From DASSCW01 sp965651545 (lineage in GTDB: Bacteria; Chloroflexota; Limnocylindria; QHBO01): DNA of 11,861 nt. The notes under the pieces were generated by a model, which saw nothing but the letters and a program-made list of their open reading frames with translations, was not told the origin of the DNA and ran no database searches. The position numbers and the translations under genes were made by a program. Positions 6,275-11,861 of this stretch are shown piece by piece; position 1 is the stretch's first letter, and every line of letters begins with the position of its first letter. Location: assembly GCA_965651545.1 (NCBI GenBank), contig CBFGSY010000070.1, forward strand, positions 1 to 11,861. The letters are read 5' to 3'.

Positions 6275-6281
6275 GGCCGGC

Positions 6282-6677
6282 ATGGAACGATCACAGGTGC
6301 AGGACTGGCTGGACCGCTACGTCGCAGCCTGGCGCGCCAACGAGCGAGAGCCGATCGCCGCGCTCTTCAGCGACGACGTGGTGTACCGCTTCGCCCCGTA
6401 TGGCGAGACGAACGTCCGGCGCGGGCTCGACGCGGTGGTTAATGAGTGGCTGCGCGAGCCGGACGCACCCGACAGCTGGGAGGCGCACTACGAGCCGTTC
6501 GCCGTCGAGGGCGATCGGGCGGTGGCCAGCGGCTGGAGCGACTACGTCGCGACCGCGACCGACGCGGCGCGCCGTTACCACAACGTCTTCCTCATGCGCT
6601 TCGCACCCGATGGCCGGTGCTCCGAGTTCACTGAGATCTACATGCGCGAGGAGCCGCCCAGGGAGCCGCCGGCCTAG
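6282..6677 (+). CDS. SnoaL/NTF2-like domain protein, second copy
   Basis: A 131-residue NTF2-like protein. Motif order mirrors the first copy at 417-827: helix with YVAAWRANE (13-21), IAALFSDDVVY (25-35), PYGETNVRRG (39-48), EPFAVEGDRAVASGW (71-85), LMRFAPDGRCSEFTEIY (104-120). The shared phrases suggest an old duplication or two members of one family, not a recent copy. No catalytic signature can be assigned; family members include polyketide cyclases and isomerases, and many are uncharacterised. Start ATG 6282 is preferred because AGGA lies 8 nt upstream and the domain starts at once; ATG 6240 and ATG 6273 are in-frame alternatives. It ends in a proline-rich tail, and its TAG stop is the reverse complement of the stop of the convergent hydrolase gene, so the two share CTAG 6674-6677. 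Confidence 0.85.
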   Translation: MERSQVQDWLDRYVAAWRANEREPIAALFSDDVVYRFAPYGETNVRRGLDAVVNEWLREPDAPDSWEAHYEPFAVEGDRAVASGWSDYVATATDAARRYHNVFLMRFAPDGRCSEFTEIYMREEPPREPPA

Positions 6678-7462
6678 CGCCGACCGCGCATGCCGAGCTC
6701 CCGTCGCAGGAAAGCCATGCGTCTCGCACGGGCCGGAGCGCTGCGCATGGCGTGGTCGGCCCCATACCACTCGATCGTGGGCTCCTCACCCTCCGGGGGC
6801 GGGGCCGCACGCGCCAGCTCGACCGCGCTCATCGGCGCGATGAAGTAGTCGCGGCTGCTGAACTGCCAGAGGGTTGTCGCCCGAAGGTCGCGCGCGACCG
6901 TAACCGGGTCATACGGCGCCAGGCGACGCAGGTAATCGAACCGGTCGCCGTCCAGGTGCCAGAAGCGGAGGAACCAGTCGCCCCAGCGAGGCGTCGCCGC
7001 AATGACCACCACGGCTTTGAACACCGGCCGCCGGGCGGCGAGCACCAGGCCATGCATCGCCCCAAAGTCATGGCCGATCAGGGCGAGCGGGGCACCGTTC
7101 GGCAGACCAGCGTTCAGCCGGTCGAGGGCGGATGCGAGGCGCAGCTGCTCGAGCTCCAGGTTGGCGACGTCCGTCTCTGCATCGACGGGATCCGGGCCCC
7201 ATGGGAGCCGTCCAGCGGGCAGGATGCACCGCACGCCGAGCCGGACGTACTCACGCGCCTCCGACAGAAACTGGGTTCGGTCGCTGCGGTGATCCCCCAG
7301 CCAATGCAGAAAGATGGCTCCGGCGAGCGGCGCGCCATCAGCGGGCTCCAGGACGTACGCCTCGACCGCGGCATCGCCCCGGCCGATGACCTCATCGGAG
7401 CGCCGTATGGGCGGCCGTCTCCGGTCCCCGCCTGCCATGCCGGCTCGACCGCGAATCACCAT
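6674..7462 (-). CDS. Alpha/beta hydrolase with Asp at the nucleophile-elbow position
   Basis: A 262-residue cytosolic protein with the alpha/beta hydrolase fold. The oxyanion region is near FLHWLGDHR (51-59). The nucleophile elbow reads LIGHDFGA (128-135), placing Asp132 where esterases have Ser. A likely acid is Asp205 in FSSRDYFI and the catalytic His is His237 in YGADHAM (233-239). GxDxG elbows are known in haloalkane and haloacetate dehalogenases and epoxide hydrolases, but this protein does not otherwise look like a textbook member, and a dienelactone-hydrolase-like enzyme or a non-catalytic fold remains possible. The substrate is unknown. It lies 3 nt after the stop of the GyrI-like gene on the same strand, so they form an operon. 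The start is uncertain: ATG at 7462 or the ninth codon (ATG at 7438); neither has a clear SD. Confidence 0.8.
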   Translation of the reverse strand: MVIRGRAGMAGGDRRRPPIRRSDEVIGRGDAAVEAYVLEPADGAPLAGAIFLHWLGDHRSDRTQFLSEAREYVRLGVRCILPAGRLPWGPDPVDAETDVANLELEQLRLASALDRLNAGLPNGAPLALIGHDFGAMHGLVLAARRPVFKAVVVIAATPRWGDWFLRFWHLDGDRFDYLRRLAPYDPVTVARDLRATTLWQFSSRDYFIAPMSAVELARAAPPPEGEEPTIEWYGADHAMRSAPARARRMAFLRRELGMRGRR

Positions 7463-7465
7463 GCG

Positions 7466-7969
7466 CTAGCCGAGTGGCCAGACCACCTCGGTGCGCAGCT
7501 GGGCGATGTCCTCGACCTCGGATGGGTCGTCGATGTACGACTCCCACGGCCCGGGTCCCTCCTCGTGGCCGTTGGCGTGCAGCCAGTCGTGCAGGCCGTC
7601 GTAGGTTCCGCCCAGACCGTCGTAACTGCCGCGATGGACGAGCACCGCGGCTCTGCCGCCCGGTAGCTCGGAGGCTCCCAGCTCACCTGGCTCTGCTTCG
7701 GCCAGCGGTCGCAGATCGCCGACCGGCATGGCGATCGGGATGCCGATCTCCACGTCGACCTGCTCCGGGCCGAACTCGTGGTAGCGGCCATACGGTGCGC
7801 CGGTGGGACTGCCACCCATGTTGGCGATCTGGTCGGCGATGTTCGGCAGATGCGTGTCGAACAGCTCGGAGAGGTCGAGCTCGTTCATCGGCCCCTGGAT
7901 GCGGACCGCCACGGACGGTTGGGGGGTCAGCTCCACCAGGCGGGGTCCATTGTCGGCGGCGTCGCTCAT
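7466..7969 (-). CDS. GyrI-like small-molecule binding domain protein
   Basis: A 167-residue stand-alone GyrI-like (effector-binding, SOUL/BmrR C-terminal type) domain. Typical phrases are GAPYGRYHEFGPEQVDVEIG (57-76), LPGGRAAVLVHRGSYDGLGG (102-121) and the terminal RTEVVWPL (159-166). There is no N-terminal DNA-binding helix-turn-helix, so it is not an AraC/MerR-type regulator; single-domain members bind or hydrolyse small hydrophobic or cationic compounds. The ATG at 7969 is chosen because the domain begins about 12 residues later; the frame is open to 8140 but that part is low-complexity and overlaps the guaA start region. GGAG lies about 12 nt upstream of the start. It is the first gene of a two-gene unit with the alpha/beta hydrolase (3-nt gap), suggesting a joint role in handling a small molecule, which is inference. 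Confidence 0.85.
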   Translation of the reverse strand: MSDAADNGPRLVELTPQPSVAVRIQGPMNELDLSELFDTHLPNIADQIANMGGSPTGAPYGRYHEFGPEQVDVEIGIPIAMPVGDLRPLAEAEPGELGASELPGGRAAVLVHRGSYDGLGGTYDGLHDWLHANGHEEGPGPWESYIDDPSEVEDIAQLRTEVVWPLG

Positions 7970-7990
7970 CCCATCGGCTCCATGCGAACA

Positions 7991-8002
7991 ATCGGCGCCG
8001 AT
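7991..8002. promoter_or_regulatory. 12-bp perfect palindrome in the divergent region before guaA
   Basis: ATCGGCGCCGAT is its own reverse complement and lies between the divergent GyrI-like and guaA starts. A further 6-bp inverted pair, ACCGGC (8014-8019) and GCCGGT (8035-8040), with arm centres 21 nt apart, abuts a -10-like TACACT (8040-8045). Either could be an operator; no known binding motif is recognised. Confidence 0.35.
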
Positions 8003-8066
8003 GAGCGTAGCCGACCGGCAGGCGTCGGGTACGCGCCGGTACACTCCCCCGAACGGGGCATGGAGC

Positions 8067-8075
8067 GGGGAGGAG
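8067..8075 (+). promoter_or_regulatory. Strong Shine-Dalgarno deciding a TTG start for guaA
   Basis: GGGGAGGAG ends 3 nt before TTG 8079; its GGAGG core (8069-8073) is 5 nt from it. This is the best ribosome-binding site in the window and is in frame with GuaA. No in-frame ATG lies between it and the conserved domain. Confidence 0.65.
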
Positions 8076-8078
8076 CCA

Positions 8079-9803
8079 TTGGCCGAGGACGCGGACGAGC
8101 AGTCACCGTCGCGGCGGAACGGGCGGCAGCGAGGCCGCACCGTGCACGGCGAGGCCGCTAATGCCGGCCACCGCGTCCTCGCCCCCGATGACGCCGAGGT
8201 CGAGGCCTATCTCGAGCAGGCTCTGCATGCGCCCCCGCCGCAGCGGCCCTCCGAGACGCCGGCCGAGCCGGACACCGTCGTCATCCTGGACTTCGGCAGC
8301 CAGTTCGCCCAGCTCATCGCGCGACGGATCCGTGAGCTGAACGTTTATTCCGAGCTGCTGCCGCACGACACGCCCTGGGCCGAGATCGAGCGTCGCGCGC
8401 CGAAGGCCATCATCCTGTCCGGCGGGCCGTCATCGGTCTATGACCCCGACGCCCCGAAGGCAGATCCAGCCATCTGGTCCGGCCGCGTTCCGGTGCTGGG
8501 CATCTGCTACGGGCTGCAGCTGATGGCGCACGAGCTGGGGGGCGAGGTGGCGCCGAGCGCGAAGCGCGAGTACGGGCCGGCATCCGTCCAGATCACCTCG
8601 GAAGATGGCCTCTTCCGTGGCATCGACCGCGAGCAGCCGGTCTGGATGAGCCATGGCGACTCGATCCTGCGCCCGCCTGACGGGTTCACGCCGGTGGCGC
8701 AGAGCGAATCGACCGCCTTCGCGGGCCTGGTCGACGCCGATCGGCGCCTGTACGGCATCCAGTTCCACCCGGAGGTGGCGCATACGCCCCGGGGCCGCGA
8801 AATCCTGCGCAACTTCGTGGTGGAGATTGCCGGCGCCAGCCCGACCTGGACGCCGGCCGGCTTCGTGGAGACCGCCGTGGCCGACATCCGGGCGCGGGTG
8901 GGCGAGGGACGCGTCATCTGCGCGCTCTCGGGAGGGGTGGACAGCGCCGTGGCCGCGACGCTGGTGCATCGGGCCATCGGCGACCAGCTGACGTGTATCT
9001 ACGTCGACCACGGCCTGATGCGCAAGCGCGAGTCCGAGCTCCTGCGCGCGACCTTCGCCGAGAACCTGGGCATGAACCTGGTGATGGTCGACGCCCGGGA
9101 CCGATTCCTCCGTCGTCTGGCGGGGGTGGAGGATCCGGAGGAGAAGCGCCGCATCATCGGCGACGAGTTCATCCGGGTCTTCGAGGGGGAGGCGGGCAAG
9201 CTGGGCCGGATCGACTTCCTGACGCAGGGCACGCTGTATCCCGATGTCATCGAGTCGACGACCGCTGAGACGAAGGCGGCTGCCAAGATCAAGACCCACC
9301 ACAACGTCGGCGGCCTGCCCGCCGACCTGCGCTTCAGCCTGATCGAGCCGCTGCGCTACCTGTTCAAGGACGAGGTGCGCCGGGTTGGCGCCCAGCTGGG
9401 ACTGCCGGAGGCGATGGTCCTGCGCCAGCCGTTCCCCGGTCCCGGCCTGGCGATCCGGATCATCGGCGAGGTGACCGCCGATCGGCTGGAGACGCTGCGG
9501 GAGGCGGATTGGATCGTGATCGACGAGATCAAGGGCGCCGGACTGTATCGGTCCCTGTGGCAGACTTTCGCCATCCTGACGCCCGTCCGCTCGGTGGGGG
9601 TCATGGGCGACGGGCGGACGTACGCCAACGTGGTGGCGATCCGGGCGGTGACTTCGGACGACGGCATGACCGCCGATTGGGCGCGCCTGCCCTACGAGGT
9701 GCTGGCGAAGATCAGCAGCCGGATCGTGAACGAGGTGCCGGGCGTCAATCGCGTCGTCTACGACGTCAGCTCGAAACCCCCCGCCACCATCGAGTGGGAG
9801 TAG
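8079..9803 (+). CDS. guaA: GMP synthase (glutamine-hydrolysing), with N-terminal extension
   Basis: Converts XMP to GMP using ATP and glutamine, the last step of GMP synthesis. From TTG 8079 it is 574 residues. The class I glutaminase domain starts at VVILDFGSQ (67-75); its nucleophile is Cys143 in GICYGLQL, with His230 and Glu232 in FHPEV. The ATP pyrophosphatase domain has the PP-loop SGGVDS (284-289) and YVDHGLMRKRE (308-318). The dimerisation/XMP domain includes RQPFPGPGLAIRI (449-461) and the C-terminal KPPATIEWE. The catalytic part alone is about 510 residues, the normal family length, so roughly 64 residues precede it. That extension begins polar and Arg-rich and ends in a predicted helix, DAEVEAYLEQALH. 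An alternative start is GTG 8142. A TACACT -10 (8040-8045) is the likely promoter. Enzyme identity is certain; the start is probable. Confidence 0.95.
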   Translation: MAEDADEQSPSRRNGRQRGRTVHGEAANAGHRVLAPDDAEVEAYLEQALHAPPPQRPSETPAEPDTVVILDFGSQFAQLIARRIRELNVYSELLPHDTPWAEIERRAPKAIILSGGPSSVYDPDAPKADPAIWSGRVPVLGICYGLQLMAHELGGEVAPSAKREYGPASVQITSEDGLFRGIDREQPVWMSHGDSILRPPDGFTPVAQSESTAFAGLVDADRRLYGIQFHPEVAHTPRGREILRNFVVEIAGASPTWTPAGFVETAVADIRARVGEGRVICALSGGVDSAVAATLVHRAIGDQLTCIYVDHGLMRKRESELLRATFAENLGMNLVMVDARDRFLRRLAGVEDPEEKRRIIGDEFIRVFEGEAGKLGRIDFLTQGTLYPDVIESTTAETKAAAKIKTHHNVGGLPADLRFSLIEPLRYLFKDEVRRVGAQLGLPEAMVLRQPFPGPGLAIRIIGEVTADRLETLREADWIVIDEIKGAGLYRSLWQTFAILTPVRSVGVMGDGRTYANVVAIRAVTSDDGMTADWARLPYEVLAKISSRIVNEVPGVNRVVYDVSSKPPATIEWE

Positions 9804-10026
9804 CGCTGATTTTCACCCCGCGTAAGTAACGAGCAGCCAGCAGCCTGTTGCTGTCGCAGGTTCTCATGGGAAGAGAATCTGTGACCGCCGCGCGACCGCG
9901 ACGGGCCCTCTCAGGTTGGTCGTGTGCCTGAAACGTAAATCCGTGGCCGCCACGGAGCGCTGCTGGTTCGATATGTGCCTGGGGCGTAAGTCCGCGATCG
10001 CGCGAAATGCCCAGCCCTGCTAGGCG
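9804..10026. other. Gene-free stretch after guaA with hairpins and repeats
   Basis: No credible coding region is seen. Near guaA there is a weak hairpin CAGCA/TGCTG (9838-9853). A 7-bp stem with one G-T pair follows, at 9859-9865 with 9873-9879 (GGTTCTC/GAGAATC); neither is followed by a T-run. Two related repeat units with palindromes occupy 9923-10002. A convergent minus-strand gene ends at 10027, so terminators for both directions are expected here. Confidence 0.6.
9923..10002. repeat. Two imperfect direct repeats, each running into a palindrome
   Basis: Unit 1 (9923-9950) and unit 2 (9974-10001) share TGTGCCTG, three variable bases, CGTAA, a purine, then TCCG; they start 51 nt apart. Each continues into a different inverted repeat: CCGTGG-CCG-CCACGG (9941-9955) in the first and CGCGATCGCG (9993-10002) in the second. 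A shorter related CGTAAGT occurs at 9821-9827. On the minus strand each unit reads palindrome, then CGGA(T/C)TTACG, then CAGGCACA. The layout resembles REP-type intergenic elements. Confidence 0.6.
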
Positions 10027-10572
10027 TCATGTTGGCGATGCGACAGACAGGGGTTCCACGGGATCCCCGACCCGGACGCGGCCGCTCTCGACAACGCGTG
10101 TGTTCACGCCACGCAGCCGGCGCTCGCGCCAGTGGCGCCAGTTCACCCACCGCAAGGCGTCCTGGCCGAAGCGCTCGCTGAACTTGCTGCAGCCGGCATG
10201 CGGCGTGGCGGTGATCTCCAGGACCGCGTCGCCGACCCGCAGGCGGCTTCCGACCGGCAGGTTGTCGAAGCCGATGTCCAGGTCCACCAGGATGTTGTCG
10301 CCGGCCTCATGGAGCTGCTGCACACCGGCGGCAACCAGCTCCGCCACCGCCGCGTTCATCACGGTCACCTGCGACTGGCGGTCCGGGTCCTTGCCGGGGT
10401 TGGCAGCCCATCGGTCCCCGACGATCCCGCGGTCGACCGTCACGTTCACCGCCTCCGGCGTCATGTGGACGCCCGGGGCGACGCGCACACAGAGCAGCCG
10501 CACCGACCCCCGGTTGCGCGGCGGCGGCGGTTCCTGGGACCAGAGCTCCTCCAGCTGATCAAAGGTGCGCAT
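10027..10572 (-). CDS. MOSC domain protein
   Basis: A 181-residue protein consisting essentially of one MOSC domain, the beta-strand-rich sulfur-carrier domain found at the C-terminus of molybdenum-cofactor sulfurases and alone in YiiM/YuaD-type proteins. Evidence: RGIVGDRWA (48-56), DNILVDLDIGFDNLPVGSRL (92-111), RVGDAVLEIT (112-121) and the conserved cysteine in PHAGCSKF (Cys128), which in the family carries or binds sulfur or the cofactor. Stand-alone members act in detoxification of N-hydroxylated compounds or in metal-sulfur chemistry; which applies here is unknown. No molybdenum enzyme gene is in the window. The ATG at 10572 has no SD, but TAGAAT lies 8 nt upstream, which suggests a leaderless message. 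It diverges from the UPF0182 gene across 68 nt. Confidence 0.88.
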   Translation of the reverse strand: MRTFDQLEELWSQEPPPPRNRGSVRLLCVRVAPGVHMTPEAVNVTVDRGIVGDRWAANPGKDPDRQSQVTVMNAAVAELVAAGVQQLHEAGDNILVDLDIGFDNLPVGSRLRVGDAVLEITATPHAGCSKFSERFGQDALRWVNWRHWRERRLRGVNTRVVESGRVRVGDPVEPLSVASPT

Positions 10573-10580
10573 CGTCCGCG

Positions 10581-10586
10581 ATTCTA
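10581..10586 (-). promoter_or_regulatory. -10 element (TAGAAT) for a leaderless MOSC gene
   Basis: On the minus strand TAGAAT (5/6 to TATAAT) is followed by 8 nt and then the ATG at 10572, so transcription should begin at or next to the start codon. The -35 region is not consensus-like. Confidence 0.45.
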
Positions 10587-10623
10587 CGCACGCCCCGCGC
10601 GAGCGGGCATACGTCGGGGTGGC

Positions 10624-10629
10624 TACGAT
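10624..10629 (+). promoter_or_regulatory. Possible -10 element (TACGAT) for the UPF0182 gene
   Basis: TACGAT ends 11 nt before ATG 10641, which would leave a 5' leader of only about 4-5 nt. No SD sequence precedes the ATG, which fits a nearly leaderless transcript. Confidence 0.3.
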
Positions 10630-10640
10630 GCGCTCACCCG

Positions 10641-11861
10641 ATGTCCACCTGGTTCGACCGTCTGCTCGAGGAGCTCCAGCGCCGCCAGGCGGAACAGGAC
10701 GCGCGCCGCGAGGGGCGGCCGCTCCCGCGGCGGCCGCGCCGGCTTCACCCGACCAACGGGGGCACCGGAGACGGCGACAACGGAGAGGGCGGCAACGGGT
10801 CCCCGCCGCCGGACGACGATCCGCTGCGCTTCCCGCGACGACGGAGGCGGGGCGGCGAGACTCGGCGCTGGATCGTGATCGGCGGGCTGCTGCTGCTCGC
10901 CTTCATCGTGCTCGGTTTCCTGGGCCGCATCGTCGACCTGGTGACGGACCTGATGTGGTACGACGCCCTCGACCGCACCGCGGTCCTGACGACCCGCCTC
11001 TGGTCGCAGGTCGGCCTGTTCGCAGTCGGCTTTGTGGCCTTCGCGCTGCCGGCGATGGCCAGCATCTGGCTGGCGCGACGCATCGCGCCGCAGGTGCCCA
11101 TCAGGCGCATCGGCGAATTCGAGATCCCGGATGCCTCGCGCGCGATCACGCTGGTGCTGATCGGCGTTGCCCTGCTGCTGGCCCTCTTCTCGGCGGGCGC
11201 CTGGAGCGGCAACTGGCAGACGATCCTGATGTTCGCGAATGGGGGCGACTTCGGCACCCCGGACCCGAACTTCGACCGCGACATCGGCTTCTACATCTTT
11301 GACCTGCCGTTCTGGCGCTTCGTGCAGGCATGGGGCATCGCCAGCCTGATCGCCATCCTGCTGCTCACCCTGGGTGCCTATGCCGCAGGCGCGCTGCGCT
11401 GGCAGTTCCGTCTGACGGCGCCGGTGCGGGCCCATCTCTCCATCATCGGCGCCCTGCTGCTGGTGCTTGTTGCCGTGGGCTACCAGCTGGACATCCCGGA
11501 GCTGTCGTATTCGACCAGCGGCTACGAGCCGATCCAGGCCGCGACCTACACCGACATGAACGCGCAGCTGCCGGCGTACGTGATCCTGACGTTCGTGGCG
11601 CTGGCGGCCGCGGCGCTGCTGCTCCTGAACATCTGGTTCCGCACCCTGTGGGCGCTGGCGCTGGCGGGCGGCGCCTGGTTCATCCTCTCGATCCTGGTGG
11701 GCGGCCTCTACCCGACGTTCGTCCAGAACTTCCAGGTCAAACCCAACGTGCTCGAGCTGGAGCGGCCGAACATCCAGGACCACATCGGCTCGACGCGGGC
11801 GGCATTCAGCCTCGACTCGATCGAGCTGCGCGAGTTCACCGGTGAGGCGTCGCTCAGCGAG
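10641..11861 (+). CDS. UPF0182 family integral membrane protein, 3' end outside the window
   Basis: The frame is open from ATG 10641 to the last base, giving 407 residues of a protein whose family is normally near 900-1000. A cytoplasmic N-terminal tail of about 75 residues is rich in Arg, Gly, Pro and Asp (low complexity at 39-60). Seven hydrophobic segments follow at roughly 77-100, 123-146, 168-188, 229-250, 264-281, 312-331 and 335-358. Family phrases are FDRDIGFYIFDLPFW (211-225) and, after the last helix, VKPNVLELERPNIQ (366-379), leading into the large extracytoplasmic domain that is cut off. The function of UPF0182 is unknown; it is common in actinobacteria, cyanobacteria and Chloroflexota. 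No SD is visible before the ATG. It is divergent from the MOSC gene. Family assignment is strong. Confidence 0.92.
   Translation, partial: MSTWFDRLLEELQRRQAEQDARREGRPLPRRPRRLHPTNGGTGDGDNGEGGNGSPPPDDDPLRFPRRRRRGGETRRWIVIGGLLLLAFIVLGFLGRIVDLVTDLMWYDALDRTAVLTTRLWSQVGLFAVGFVAFALPAMASIWLARRIAPQVPIRRIGEFEIPDASRAITLVLIGVALLLALFSAGAWSGNWQTILMFANGGDFGTPDPNFDRDIGFYIFDLPFWRFVQAWGIASLIAILLLTLGAYAAGALRWQFRLTAPVRAHLSIIGALLLVLVAVGYQLDIPELSYSTSGYEPIQAATYTDMNAQLPAYVILTFVALAAAALLLLNIWFRTLWALALAGGAWFILSILVGGLYPTFVQNFQVKPNVLELERPNIQDHIGSTRAAFSLDSIELREFTGEASLSE

Noticed and set aside
7970..8140. In-frame extension of the GyrI-like protein to 8140
   Set aside because: Low-complexity sequence that would overlap the start of guaA; the domain begins just after ATG 7969.
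9923..10002. CRISPR-like array
   Set aside because: Only two imperfect units, no uniform spacers, and the palindromes differ between units; no cas genes nearby.

Overview
The window is a GC-rich, tightly packed bacterial chromosome segment made mostly of housekeeping genes. The mix points to a free-living Gram-positive-like or monoderm lineage, most plausibly Chloroflexota or a relative. The indications are a GuaB3-type IMPDH-family protein, a UPF0182 seven-helix membrane protein, a CxxC-x17-CxxC zinc-ribbon protein, GTG and TTG starts, apparently leaderless genes and an atypical PurA IMP-binding loop. This placement is inference from gene content and motifs; actinobacteria share several of the traits.

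Layout, left to right. (1) The 3' part of rplI (ribosomal protein L9), then a small SnoaL/NTF2-like gene, then the replicative helicase gene dnaB; the common rplI-dnaB pair is thus interrupted. (2) A promoter embedded in a perfect 8-bp dyad drives a monocistronic zinc-ribbon gene that ends at a strong hairpin terminator. (3) purA overlaps a lipoprotein gene by 4 nt. A promoter-like sequence and a leader with a terminator-like hairpin come next, then guaB3. (4) A second SnoaL-like gene runs tail-to-tail into a minus-strand pair (GyrI-like protein, then alpha/beta hydrolase); the convergent genes share one CTAG as both stop codons. (5) A 109-nt divergent region with a 12-bp palindrome leads to guaA, which appears to start at TTG with a 64-residue N-terminal extension. 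(6) A 223-nt gene-free stretch carries two related repeat units, each ending in a palindrome. (7) A minus-strand MOSC-domain gene diverges from a UPF0182 membrane-protein gene that is open at the right edge.

The clearest functional theme is purine nucleotide partitioning. PurA commits IMP to AMP and GuaA converts XMP to GMP. The GuaB3 protein between them lacks the CBS domains and recognisable Arg-Tyr flap of canonical IMP dehydrogenase, and may be a GMP reductase returning GMP to IMP. No canonical guaB is in the window. I see no CRISPR array, transposase, tRNA, rRNA, phage gene or obvious defence system. The more unusual material is regulatory: the symmetric promoter, the guaB3 leader, the palindromic repeats after guaA and several start codons sitting right behind -10-like hexamers.
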